The notes beneath the pieces are model-generated. The model was not told the DNA's origin, searched no databases, and was given only the letters and a program-made list of their open reading frames with translations. The position numbers were made by a program, and so were the translations under genes. A DNA stretch of 64,000 nucleotides from Cellulomonas fimi (GTDB lineage: Bacteria > Actinomycetota > Actinomycetes > Actinomycetales > Cellulomonadaceae), in NCBI RefSeq assembly GCF_028583725.1, contig NZ_CP110680.1, positions 2,170,001 to 2,234,000 of the forward strand, in the 5' to 3' direction. Shown one piece after another: positions 27,907 through 35,310 of the stretch; within the stretch, counting starts at the first letter, position 1, and each line of letters opens with the position of its first letter.

Positions 27907-27932
27907 AACGGCGGTCGACCTCTCAGTGTTCC
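27907..27932 (-). promoter_or_regulatory. Sigma-R (SigR/SigH) type promoter of rbpA
   Basis: On the minus strand GGAAC is followed by exactly 18 nt and GTT, which fits the GGAAT-N18/19-GTT consensus of the thiol-oxidative stress sigma factor SigR. Streptomyces rbpA is a known SigR target, which supports the reading. A TTGACA starting within the GTT element could also be the -35 of a second promoter. Confidence 0.65.
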
Positions 27933-28031
27933 AGGTGGGCGTGAAGGTCTGGTGAACGGCCGCCGCCGACCGGGGAGAGGGTCCGCGTGAGCGGCCCGGT
28001 TCTCGTGAGTGGCCGCTGCCTGACCGGGACG

Positions 28032-28037
28032 TAGAGT
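28032..28037 (+). promoter_or_regulatory. -10 element (TAGAGT) of the aldo/keto reductase gene
   Basis: TAGAGT ends 7 nt before the GTG at 28045 with no ribosome site, favouring that start over the upstream in-frame codon at 28036. Confidence 0.5.
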
Positions 28038-28044
28038 GCTGCGG

Positions 28045-29016
28045 GTGACGACGACCCCTGTGCCGCCCATGTCCTTCCGCCGGCTCGGGACCAGCGGGCT
28101 GACCGTGTCGGTCGCCGGCCTCGGCTGCAACACCTTCGGAGCGACGCTACCGCCGGACGGGGTGGGGCCGCTCGTCGACGCCGCGCTCGACGCCGGGATC
28201 ACCTTCTTCGACACCGCCGACGTGTACGGCGGCAGCCCCGGTCAGAGCGAGGAGCTGCTCGGCGCGGCGCTGCGCGGACGGCGGGACGACGTCGTCGTCG
28301 CGACGAAGTTCGGCATGGACCTCGGCGGGCTCAACGGCACCGACTGGGGCGCGCGTGGGTCGCGCCGGTACGTGCGGCGTGCCGTGGAGGGGTCGCTGCG
28401 GCGGCTCGGCACCGACCGGATCGACCTGTACCAGCTGCACGCGCCCGACCCGGTGACTCCGATCGCCGAGACGCTCGCCGCGCTCGACGAGCTCGTTGCC
28501 GAGGGCAAGGTGCTGTTCGTCGGGTCGTCGAACTTCGCCGCATGGCAGGTCCTCGACGCGGACTGGACCGCTCGCACGGCGCACCGCACGCCGTTCGTGT
28601 CGGCGCAGAACCGGTACAACCTCCTCGACCGCTCCGCCGAGGCCGAGCTCGTCCCCGCCCTGGAGCGCACCGGCGTGGGGCTGATCCCGTACGTCCCGCT
28701 CGCGTCCGGGCTGCTCACCGGCAAGTACCGGCGCGGCGCGCAGGCGCCCGAGGGCAGCCGCCTGACGCGCATGCCGCAGCGGCTCGCGGCCGCCGACTTC
28801 GACCGCATCGAAGCCCTCGCCGACCTGGCCACGGAGTGGGGGATCGACCTGCCGACGCTGGCGCTCGGCGGCCTCGCCGCCCAGCCGGCCGTGACGAGCG
28901 TGATCGCCGGCGCGCGCACGGCCGAGCAGCTCCGCGCGAACGTCGCGAGCATCCTGTGGGAGCCCACCCTGGAGCAGCTCGCCGCGATCGACGAGGTCGC
29001 ACCCGGCCCCGTCTGA
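28045..29016 (+). CDS. Aldo/keto reductase
   Basis: A 323-residue NADPH-dependent oxidoreductase of the AKR superfamily. The catalytic tetrad is visible: Asp and Tyr in FFDTADVYGGSPGQSEELLG near residue 56, Lys in VVATKFGM near 90 and His in LYQLHAPDP near 134. The phosphate-binding C-terminal region (AVTSVIAGARTAEQLRAN) is also typical. The physiological substrate is unknown. It is transcribed away from rbpA and followed by a small hairpin and a repeat array. Confidence 0.9.
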   Translation: MTTTPVPPMSFRRLGTSGLTVSVAGLGCNTFGATLPPDGVGPLVDAALDAGITFFDTADVYGGSPGQSEELLGAALRGRRDDVVVATKFGMDLGGLNGTDWGARGSRRYVRRAVEGSLRRLGTDRIDLYQLHAPDPVTPIAETLAALDELVAEGKVLFVGSSNFAAWQVLDADWTARTAHRTPFVSAQNRYNLLDRSAEAELVPALERTGVGLIPYVPLASGLLTGKYRRGAQAPEGSRLTRMPQRLAAADFDRIEALADLATEWGIDLPTLALGGLAAQPAVTSVIAGARTAEQLRANVASILWEPTLEQLAAIDEVAPGPV

Positions 29017-29034
29017 CGCGCCCTCGCGCCGGGT

Positions 29035-29051
29035 GCTGCGCGCTGCGCAGC
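29035..29051 (+). terminator. Hairpin after the aldo/keto reductase gene
   Basis: gctgcgc and gcgcagc pair around a GCT loop 18 nt after the stop codon. There is no U tract. Confidence 0.45.
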
Positions 29052-29171
29052 GTTCGCGTGGCTGCACTCACGCCAGCACGACTCCCGCGAGCACGACTCG
29101 GGTCGGCAGGCCGCGCGGCGGCCGAGACCTCCGGCGTCGGGCCCCGAGGCGTCCAGCCCCGCGACGGGGCC

Positions 29172-29334
29172 CGCATCGGCAGGGTCCGCATCGGCACGGT
29201 CCGCATCGGCACGGTCCGCGTCGGCAGTACGCGTATCGGCAGGGTCGGATCGGCGCGTCCGCGTCGGCACGGTCCGCGTCGGCAAGGTCTGCGTCGGCAG
29301 GGTCTGCCTGGGCAGTACGCGTGTCGGCGGGTCG
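29172..29334. repeat. Array of about eleven 15-bp repeats (cgcatcggcacggtc type)
   Basis: Units follow one another with few changes: cgcatcggcagggtc, cgcatcggcacggtc (twice), cgcgtcggcagtacg, cgtatcggcagggtc, one 13-nt unit, cgcgtcggcacggtc, cgcgtcggcaaggtc, tgcgtcggcagggtc, then two more divergent units. Because 15 is a multiple of three, every frame reads as a five-residue repeat (for example RIGTV forward, ADADR/ADADP in reverse). No start, stop or ribosome site makes it a credible gene. It lies between two converging genes. It might be a remnant of a pentapeptide-repeat gene or a non-coding tandem repeat. Confidence 0.85.
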
Positions 29335-29354
29335 AGGTTCGCGCCGGTGACGCG

Positions 29355-30047
29355 TCACCACTCGATGATGCGCGCGCGGCTCGCGCCGATCGCGGCGACG
29401 GCGCGGACACGGACGCCGTGCTCGTCGGCCGCGTCGCGCAGCACGGGCGCCCACGAGGTCTCGAACGTCCCACGGTCTCCGCCCGCCGCGCGGACGAGCC
29501 CGATCAGCACGGCGCCGCCGGGGCCGTCGCGGTCGAGCACCGACGCCAGCACGTGCATCACGTGGGCGGCGACGCCCGGCGACGCGGTGAGGGGGACGTC
29601 GGCGAGGGGGAGCACGACGGGCAGGCACCGGTCGGCCGCGTCGAGCAGCACGAACCACAGCGCGGGTGGCCCCGCACGCTCCGGCCCGACGAGCCCCAGC
29701 AGGAGGTCGAGGAGGTCATCGTGGGCGCGCAGCGGTCCTGTCGGCACGCGTGGGAGACCCGCGTCGCCCGGGAGGGGCGGGTCGAGCAACCACGGCACGT
29801 CCGACCAGTCGTCCAGCGACGGCACGTCCGGCCGGTCGTCGGCACCGCCGCCGTCCACGTCACCGCCGCCCGCTCCGGTACCCGCGCGGTCGCGCTGCCG
29901 TCGGCTGTGGCGGCCGCCGCCGTCGTGGCCTTGCAGGTGAGAGGGGCCGCCCGTCGGCGTGCTGGAGGAGGAGCGCGGCGGAGCAGGCGGTGGCGGGCCG
30001 GCGTCGCGGTCGTCGTCCCAGATCAGCTCGTGCGGGTCGTCGGTCAT
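29355..30047 (-). CDS. Hypothetical protein
   Basis: A 230-residue protein of unknown function. The first 90 residues are low-complexity (MTDDPHELIWDDDRD, then Pro/Ser/Gly-rich). The C-terminal 140 residues look folded: DLLDLLLGLVGPERAGPPALWFVLLDAADRCLPVVLPLADVPL, HVLASVLDRDGPGGAVLIGLVRAAGG and RDAADEHGVRVRAVAAIGASRARIIEW, resembling the ends of actinobacterial proteins of unknown function that conclude with an ARxxxW-like motif. Start ATG; no signal or membrane segment. Confidence 0.65.
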   Translation of the reverse strand: MTDDPHELIWDDDRDAGPPPPAPPRSSSSTPTGGPSHLQGHDGGGRHSRRQRDRAGTGAGGGDVDGGGADDRPDVPSLDDWSDVPWLLDPPLPGDAGLPRVPTGPLRAHDDLLDLLLGLVGPERAGPPALWFVLLDAADRCLPVVLPLADVPLTASPGVAAHVMHVLASVLDRDGPGGAVLIGLVRAAGGDRGTFETSWAPVLRDAADEHGVRVRAVAAIGASRARIIEW

Positions 30048-30140
30048 GCCCGTCAGCGTCGTGGGCGCGGTCCCTTCACCGACGGTCGGACGGGCGGACC
30101 GGGGGAGAGGAGCGTCCGATCCCGGGCTGTGGACGGCTCG

Positions 30141-30614
30141 TCAGGCGAGGAACGCCCGCAAGGCCTCGACGACGAGGGCGTGGTCGTCGGCCTGCGGCAG
30201 CCCCGACACCGTCACGACCCCGACGACGCCGACCCCGTGCACCCGCACGGGGAACGCGCCGCCGTGCGCGGCGTACTGCTGCAGCGGCAGGTCGTGCTGC
30301 TCCGCGAACGTCGTGCCACGCTCCTTCGCCCGCAGGCCGACCAGGAACGACGACGCGCCGAACCGCTCGACGACCCGCACCTTCCGCTCGACCCACGAGT
30401 CGTTGTCCGGCGTCGTGCCCTCGCGGGCCGCGTGGAAGAGCTGCTGACCGCCGCGGCGGATGTCGATCGTCACCGCGAGGTCCCGCTCCTCGGCCAGCTC
30501 GACGATCAGGCAGCCCAGCCGCCACGCCTCGTCGTTCGTGAACGACGGCAGCACGAGCTCACGCTCCTGCTGCTCCACCTCGGCGATCGTGGTCCGGACG
30601 TCATCGGTACTCAT
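30141..30614 (-). CDS. UPF0303 / heme-degrading-domain (DUF336-like) protein
   Basis: A 157-residue protein of the UPF0303 family within the GlcG/HbpS (DUF336) fold. Typical segments are AWRLGCLIVELAEERDLAVTIDIRRGGQQLFHAA, NDSWVERKVRVVERFGASSF, YAAHGGAFPVRV and VGVVTVSGLPQADDHALVVEAL. Its biochemical role is unsettled. The ATG at 30614 was chosen because upstream in-frame residues are not family-like. It lies 57 nt downstream of the recombinase gene on the same strand. Confidence 0.8.
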   Translation of the reverse strand: MSTDDVRTTIAEVEQQERELVLPSFTNDEAWRLGCLIVELAEERDLAVTIDIRRGGQQLFHAAREGTTPDNDSWVERKVRVVERFGASSFLVGLRAKERGTTFAEQHDLPLQQYAAHGGAFPVRVHGVGVVGVVTVSGLPQADDHALVVEALRAFLA

Positions 30615-30671
30615 GCGGCCATCGTCGCGCACGTCGCCGCCGCTCACGCGGCGGCACGCGCACCGCCCGTG

Positions 30672-31694
30672 TCACCGGACCGGGTCGACCGAGCCCGACC
30701 CGACCGACCCGACCTCGCGCAGCACCCGGCGCGACGGCGACACCAGCACCGCGTCCCGGACGTCCGCGGCCGTCGCCTTCACGTAGATGCCGGTCGTCTT
30801 GAGGTCCTCGTGGCCGAGCAGCGCCTGCACGGCCGGCGCCGGGACGCCCGAGCGGATGAGGCCCTTGGCGAACGTGTGCCGGAACCCGTGCGCCGCCTCG
30901 CCCTCCTGCTTCGCGACGCCCGAGCGGCGGATCCAGCCGTCCACGAGGTGGTTGAGCGCACCGCGCTGCAAGGGGCGCCCCGACGACAGGCGCAGCAGGG
31001 GAGCACCGTGCTCGGGCGGGCCGAACTTCTCGTCCCGCTCCGCCACGTACTCCTGCACGACGCGCAGCGCCTCCGGCGGCACCGGCACGTTCCGCTGACG
31101 GTTGCCCTTGCCGATGACCGTCAGCACGGCCTCGCCGTCCTCCTCGACGCGCAACGACCGGTCGGTCAGCCCGCACAGCTCCGACGCGCGCACGCCGGTC
31201 GTCGACAGGAGCGCGAACGCCGCGCGGTCGCGCGCCGGCCAGCGGCGGCTGTCGCCGGGGGAGACGTCCCACGCGACCTTCGCGAGCCGCAGCAGCTCCG
31301 CGTCGTCCCAGCCCGCCGGCAGCCGGACCGGGCGCTCCGGCGCCTCGATGCGCAGCGTCGGGTCGACCGCGAGGTGTCCCTCCATCTGCAGCCACCGGAC
31401 GAACAGGCGCAACGTGCCGACGCGGCGCTGCACCGTCGACGCGGCCTCGCGCCCACGGATCGCGCGGTACGCGTTCTTGACGTTGAGCTCGGTCAGGTCG
31501 TCGGACGTGAGCAGCGCCAGGGGATCCTCGCCCTCGTCGCCCGTGAGCCGGCCGACGTCCTGTGCGATCTGACGTGCCCACGTGGCGACGTCCTGCCGGT
31601 AGCCCGCACGTGAGCCGTCGGTCAGCCCGCGACGCGTGAGCGTGGCGCGGTCGGTGAGGAACGGCTCGACGACGGCGGAGAGGGGGACGGCCAT
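30672..31694 (-). CDS. Tyrosine recombinase / site-specific integrase
   Basis: A 340-residue integrase of the phage-integrase (XerC/D-like) family. The N-terminal SAM-like core-binding domain occupies about residues 1-130, and the catalytic domain follows. Catalytic residues visible: Arg in LLSTTGVRASELCGL, Lys in GKGNRQRNVPVP, HxxR in HGFRHTFAKGL, the His of LLGHEDLKTT and the nucleophilic Tyr in GIYVKA. It is complete and probably active. No phage, excisionase or tRNA target was found nearby. About 1 kb of non-coding DNA with repeated 12-bp motifs lies directly upstream of its start. Confidence 0.88.
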   Translation of the reverse strand: MAVPLSAVVEPFLTDRATLTRRGLTDGSRAGYRQDVATWARQIAQDVGRLTGDEGEDPLALLTSDDLTELNVKNAYRAIRGREAASTVQRRVGTLRLFVRWLQMEGHLAVDPTLRIEAPERPVRLPAGWDDAELLRLAKVAWDVSPGDSRRWPARDRAAFALLSTTGVRASELCGLTDRSLRVEEDGEAVLTVIGKGNRQRNVPVPPEALRVVQEYVAERDEKFGPPEHGAPLLRLSSGRPLQRGALNHLVDGWIRRSGVAKQEGEAAHGFRHTFAKGLIRSGVPAPAVQALLGHEDLKTTGIYVKATAADVRDAVLVSPSRRVLREVGSVGSGSVDPVR

Positions 31695-31744
31695 GCCCGC
31701 ACCGTAAGGAGCGCGTCGGCGATCTGTCGGGGGACGCGCCGGAG

Positions 31745-31756
31745 TTCTGCCAAAGT
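31745..31756 (+). repeat. TTCTGCCAAAGT motif, copy 1
   Basis: Part of a 14-nt sequence (agttctgccaaagt) identical to copy 2 and located 51 nt upstream of the recombinase start codon, in the position of a promoter or recombinase-binding site. Confidence 0.7.
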
Positions 31757-32073
31757 CCGCGGCCGGAGGTCCACGGCCCGCGTCGCAGCAGGAGGGGTTC
31801 CGGGCGTTGTCGGACGTCGAGGCGACGCCGTCACGCCCAAGGGGGCGCGATGACGACCTCGCCGCCGCGGAGCCAGCGCAGCCCGGCGTCGCGCAGGACG
31901 GCGTCGCGCAGGACGGAGCAACCCGGGTCGCGCAGCGCGGTGACGTTCGGAGTCGCACCGGAACGGACGGGGATGACGAGCAAGGCGTCGACGACGACGG
32001 GGCACTGGCGGTCTTGCGAAGGACGGGGAGACGCGACGGCCGTCCGAGAGGCTGACCAGCACCTCTCCTTAGT

Positions 32074-32085
32074 TCTGCCAAAGTT
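32074..32085 (+). repeat. TTCTGCCAAAGT motif, copy 2
   Basis: Same strand and same 14 nt as copy 1, 329 bp away. The DNA between the two copies is non-coding apart from the possible gene remnant on the minus strand. Confidence 0.7.
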
Positions 32086-32243
32086 CCGGCTATGGTCGAA
32101 ACCTCGTCGGATGGGGCTCGGTCGTCCCGGACGCGTGCCTCCGAGCATCCGGTCCGCCAGTCCGGCACCTCGTGAGGTTCCCGCTGCGCATTGGAGAGAC
32201 GTCCCGCGTGCTCGTGATCGCGTGGGAACGCGTCGCCGAGCCC

Positions 32244-32371
32244 GCTGAGTTCGCCCAGCGTCGTCCTGCGTGCGTCACGCGCTCACGCGCACCGTCGGGC
32301 TCGCGCCGCTGACTTCGCTCAGCGCCGTCGTCGCTGAGTTCGCTCAGCGCCGTCCTGCGTGCCTCACGCGC
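32244..32371. repeat. Imperfect 39-bp direct repeats (gctgagttcgctcagcg family)
   Basis: gctgagttcgcccagcgtcg, continuing through cctgcgtgcgtcacgcgc, recurs 89 bp later as gctgagttcgctcagcgccg and cctgcgtgcctcacgcgc. A partial third copy (gctgacttcgctcagcgccg) lies between them at 32308. Each unit contains a small inverted repeat (gctgag/ctcagc). Function is unknown. Confidence 0.65.
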
Positions 32372-32671
32372 GCCGCGAGCTCGCCGAATGCCGTCCGGCG
32401 CGCGCCGTGCGCTCACGGTGCGCGCCGCTCGGTGGCGCATGCGTCTGTGTGCGTCGGCCGGCACGTCGACGACCCATCGTGCTGACGGTGTGCACCACGC
32501 GGCGTGCGCGCACGAGCGGTCGTACCGTCGACGCCCGCCAGCGCCCGTTGCCGACTCGGCGCGGCCTTCCCGGCGCCGAGCCCGCAGAGACGCCCTGACC
32601 ACCATCGAGCCGCCGACGAGGCGTCGAACAGCCGTTCGATCCCCTGGGTCCGGTCAGCCTGCGCGTCGGAC

Positions 32672-32683
32672 ACTATGGCAGAA
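32672..32683 (-). repeat. TTCTGCCATAGT motif, copy 3 (inverted)
   Basis: Eleven of twelve bases match copies 1 and 2, in opposite orientation. Copies 1 and 3 thus form inverted ends of a 939-bp segment. Confidence 0.6.
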
Positions 32684-32776
32684 AACGCTCGAGGATGGTG
32701 TGCCCACCGAGCCATGCCTCCGAGCCATCCCCGACCCCGCGGGACTCCCGTCGGGTCGGCCGTGAGCGTACGACGG

Positions 32777-33277
32777 TCAGCGCAGCGGGGCGTCGTCGAG
32801 CTCGCGCACCCAGCGCTCCTCGACGCGCGACGGGTCCCGCGGGAGCGGCTGCCGCTCCCCCGTCCGGGCGAACCCGGCGCGGACGTACAGGTCCCCCGCC
32901 GCGTTGTTCCCGTCGACGATCCACAGCGACAGCGTGTGAGCGCCGTCCGCGGCAGCCGTCGCCCGCACGGCGTCGAGCAGCGCCCACCCGACCCCCTGCC
33001 GGCGGACCTCCGGCGCGACCCACAGCGCGACCACGTGCCGGTCGTCGACCGGCGAGCCGGGCTCCTGGATCATCGACACGAGTCCGCGGCCGACCTTCTC
33101 GTCGTCGACCGCGACCCACGTGGGACCGGTCCGGACGCGTATGCGCCAGTGCGACTCGCGGAAGGACTCCTCACGCGCCAGCGACGAGCCGAACACCTCG
33201 GGACTCTCCCGCAGCGCCCGCAGACGCACGTCCCGCACGAGGGCCCAGTCGTCTTCGGTGGCGCGGTGGATCAGCAC
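32777..33277 (-). CDS. GNAT-family N-acetyltransferase
   Basis: A 166-residue acetyltransferase of the GNAT fold. The start LIHRATEDDWALVRDVRLRAL is typical. The acetyl-CoA loop is VALWVAPEVRRQGVGWALLDAV near residue 95, with RRQGVG as the pyrophosphate-binding motif, and the C-terminal NNAAGDLYVRAGFARTGERQ is motif B. The substrate is unknown. A GTG 18 nt upstream (33295) is an alternative start. Confidence 0.85.
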   Translation of the reverse strand: MLIHRATEDDWALVRDVRLRALRESPEVFGSSLAREESFRESHWRIRVRTGPTWVAVDDEKVGRGLVSMIQEPGSPVDDRHVVALWVAPEVRRQGVGWALLDAVRATAAADGAHTLSLWIVDGNNAAGDLYVRAGFARTGERQPLPRDPSRVEERWVRELDDAPLR

Positions 33278-33379
33278 GCGACCAGCATGCCTCACGGCGG
33301 CGCGTCTGCACGCCAGGGCCTCCCGTGCGGCGTTCGCGCCGCGGTCCCGTCGGAACAGTCCTCGCCGGTGCGCGGGCGC

Positions 33380-33520
33380 TCAGGGAGCCGGCAGCGTGCC
33401 GCCGTGCCCCTCCGGGTCCGGGACGGACCGCGCGACGTCGGCGATCTCCTCCTCAGGCCGCGGCGGGACGGTCTCGTCGAACTCGAGCTCGGGCACCTCG
33501 TGCCCCGTGGGTTGCGTCAC
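33380..33520 (-). CDS. Small acidic protein (46 residues), unknown function
   Basis: A short frame with good support: a ggaggc ribosome site 3 nt before a GTG, consistent G/C third positions, and an acidic hydrophilic product (TQPTGHEVPELEFDETVPPR, then PEEEIADVARSV and a Gly/Pro tail). It has no cysteine, membrane segment or signal. It sits between the GNAT and MBL genes on the same strand. No family was recognised. Confidence 0.55.
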   Translation of the reverse strand: MTQPTGHEVPELEFDETVPPRPEEEIADVARSVPDPEGHGGTLPAP

Positions 33521-33602
33521 GCTGCCTCCTTCGTGGTCCCGGCTCGGCCGGGTCGAGGTGGACGCCCACCGTACGGCGGGCGGTGGTGCGTCGGGAAGGG
33601 CG

Positions 33603-34247
33603 TCAGACGTAGGTCATCTCGCCGTTCGCGAGGTCGAGCGGCTCTCCGGCACCCCCGAGCCGACCGAGCAGCGTGCGCGCCAGTCCGCGACCGACCTCGC
33701 TGAGCGGCGCGTCATGGATCACGGCGACGCGCGCGGGCTGCACGGCCCGGACCCAGTCGACGACCTCGGCGAGCTTGAGCCACGGTGCGCCGAGCGGTGC
33801 GAGCAGCAGCGACACGGTGCGGCCCTCGGGGTCGACGAACGCGTCCCCGGGGTGCAGGACGCCGTCGACGAGATAGGCGACGTTCGCGATCCTCGGCACG
33901 TCGGGGTGGATCACCGCGTGCCACTCCCCCAGCACGTCGACCTCGAACGCGCCGACGGTCACGGTGTCGCCGGCGCGCACCGCGTGCAGCCGTTCGGCGG
34001 GCGCCCCGGCGGCGGCCAGCGCGTCGAGCGCCGGCTGCGGGCCCCAGACGTCGACGCCCTCCCGCACGGCCGTCGCCACCCGGTCCGCCGCGAGGTGATC
34101 GACGTGCTCGTGGGTCACCAGGACCGCGGGACTGCCGTCGAGTGCCGCGTCGAGGTCGGAGAACGCGCCCGGGTCGATCACGAGTGCCGTGCCGTCGCGC
34201 TCCAGTCGCACGCAGGAGTGTCCCCATCGGGTCAGTCGGGTGGTCAT
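33603..34247 (-). CDS. MBL-fold metal-dependent hydrolase
   Basis: A 214-residue metallo-beta-lactamase-fold protein of the UlaG/YtnP-like group. It starts TTRLTRWGHSCVRLERDG, has the metal motif VTHEHVDHL near residue 47, and later metal ligands in HAVIHPDVPRIANVAYLVDGVLHPGDAFV and VAVIHDAPLSEVG. The reaction is unknown; relatives hydrolyse lactones or phosphodiesters. The ATG at 34247 matches family starts better than one 21 nt upstream. Confidence 0.85.
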   Translation of the reverse strand: MTTRLTRWGHSCVRLERDGTALVIDPGAFSDLDAALDGSPAVLVTHEHVDHLAADRVATAVREGVDVWGPQPALDALAAAGAPAERLHAVRAGDTVTVGAFEVDVLGEWHAVIHPDVPRIANVAYLVDGVLHPGDAFVDPEGRTVSLLLAPLGAPWLKLAEVVDWVRAVQPARVAVIHDAPLSEVGRGLARTLLGRLGGAGEPLDLANGEMTYV

Positions 34248-34429
34248 GAGCCCAGTCTGCCCATGCACGACCGTCGCCGCAGGTCAGCCCACCGTCGGCC
34301 CGACGGTGACCCGAGAGGCACCCGATGTGCCGGCGCCGACGAGCCGTCGCGGACGACCGGCGCGACACGGGACGCCAGATCACCCGGAGCCGAGGCGGCG
34401 CCGGTTTCGTCGGAGCCGTTCGGTGCCCG

Positions 34430-34435
34430 TACCGT
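34430..34435 (+). promoter_or_regulatory. -10 element (TACCGT) of the ParA-like gene
   Basis: TACCGT ends 7 nt before the GTG at 34443 and there is no ribosome site. It excludes the very long upstream in-frame extension. Confidence 0.5.
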
Positions 34436-34442
34436 GGTCGCC

Positions 34443-35210
34443 GTGCTGGTGCTCGGGGTGTGCAGTCTCAAGGGTGGCGTGGGCAAGACGTCGGTGACGC
34501 TCGGCCTCGCGTCGGCGGCGCTCGAACGCGGCGTGCGCACGCTCGTCATCGACCTCGACCCGCAGGGCGACGCCACGATGGCGCTCGGCGCGCGCGCGGC
34601 CGGTACCGGCGACGTCGCCGGTGTGCTGAGCGAGCCCGGCGCGGAGTCGGTCGCGGCGGCGACGGTCCTGAGCACGTGGGCCGACGACGGTCTCGACGTC
34701 CTGGCCGGGTCCGAGCGGTCGGCGGTGCACGACCGCCTCGACGAGAGCGACGTCGACCGGCTGCGGTTCGCCCTGTCGTGGGTGTCCGGGTACGACCTCG
34801 TCCTGATCGACTGCCCGCCCTCGCTCGGCGCCCTCACGCGGACGGGCCTCACGGCGTGCGACCGAGCGATCGTCGTGACCGAGCCGGGGCTGTTCGCGGT
34901 CATGGCGGTGGGCCGGGCGATGCGCACGATCGACGAGCTGCGGCGCGGCCCCGCCGCGCAGCTGCAGCCCCTCGGGATCGCCGTGAACCGTGTCCGCGCC
35001 CGCTCGGTCGAGCAGGCGTTCCGCCTGGAGGAGCTCCGGACCCTCTACGGGCCGCTCGTGCTCTCGCCGTTCGTCCCGGAGCGCGCGGCGCTCCAGCAGG
35101 CCCAGGGGGCGGCACAGCCTGTGCACGCCTGGCCGGGGGCGGCGGCCGCCGAGCTCGCGACGACGTTCGAGCAGCTGTTGGACCGCGCGATGCGCGCACC
35201 GCGCCGCTGA
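34443..35210 (+). CDS. ParA/MinD-family ATPase (orphan)
   Basis: A 255-residue P-loop ATPase. It opens with VLGVCSLKGGVGKTSVTLGLA (deviant Walker A with the signature Lys), followed by LVIDLDPQGDATMALG (A'), and DLVLIDCPPSLGALTRTGL (Walker B) near residue 120. No ParB-like gene or parS-type palindrome is nearby, so it is probably not the chromosomal segregation ParA; it may position another cellular cargo. The start is set by the -10 spacing. It converges with the merR gene across a strong terminator. Confidence 0.85.
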   Translation: MLVLGVCSLKGGVGKTSVTLGLASAALERGVRTLVIDLDPQGDATMALGARAAGTGDVAGVLSEPGAESVAAATVLSTWADDGLDVLAGSERSAVHDRLDESDVDRLRFALSWVSGYDLVLIDCPPSLGALTRTGLTACDRAIVVTEPGLFAVMAVGRAMRTIDELRRGPAAQLQPLGIAVNRVRARSVEQAFRLEELRTLYGPLVLSPFVPERAALQQAQGAAQPVHAWPGAAAAELATTFEQLLDRAMRAPRR

Positions 35211-35269
35211 GCTCTGCATCGCCGAGCCCTGCGGCGGCGGGCGCCGGGCGTCGGCCGCGAGGAACGACG

Positions 35270-35297
35270 ACGCCCCCTCCCGTCCGGGAGGGGGCGT
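35270..35297 (+). terminator. Strong bidirectional terminator
   Basis: acgccccctcccg and cgggagggggcgt pair perfectly (13 bp) with a 2-nt centre, midway between the convergent ParA-like and MerR genes. Confidence 0.8.
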
Positions 35298-35310
35298 ACG
35301 AGAGCGGTCG

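Larger units (their letters stand above)
31695..32776. other. About 1.1 kb non-coding region upstream of the recombinase gene
   Basis: No complete gene can be supported here. The region holds three copies of TTCTGCCAWAGT, imperfect 39-bp direct repeats near 32244 and 32333, and a duplicated gcgtcgcgcaggacg near 31894. A minus-strand frame ending at a TGA at 31831 shows strongly GC-biased third positions over its last 50 codons (LVIPVRSGATPNV ... LRDAGLRWLRGGEVVIAPPWA), but no good start or ribosome site is seen; it may be the remains of a gene. Confidence 0.55.

Noticed and set aside
28242..29285. Pentapeptide-repeat protein on the minus strand
   Set aside because: The five-residue repeat comes from the 15-bp DNA repeat; the frame then runs antisense through the aldo/keto reductase and lacks a ribosome site.
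29172..29334. CRISPR array
   Set aside because: The units are contiguous 15-mers without spacers, and no cas genes are present.
32090..32715. Two minus-strand frames (171 and 100 codons) in the recombinase-upstream region
   Set aside because: Codon bias is poor, there is no ribosome site, and both read through the repeats; they look non-coding.
33120..34442. A 440-codon upstream extension of the ParA-like gene
   Set aside because: It overlaps the GNAT, small-protein and MBL genes and the -10 box at 34430-34435 sets the start at 34443.
34443..35210. Chromosome partitioning parA of the origin region
   Set aside because: No parB, gidB, dnaA or parS-like repeats are nearby.
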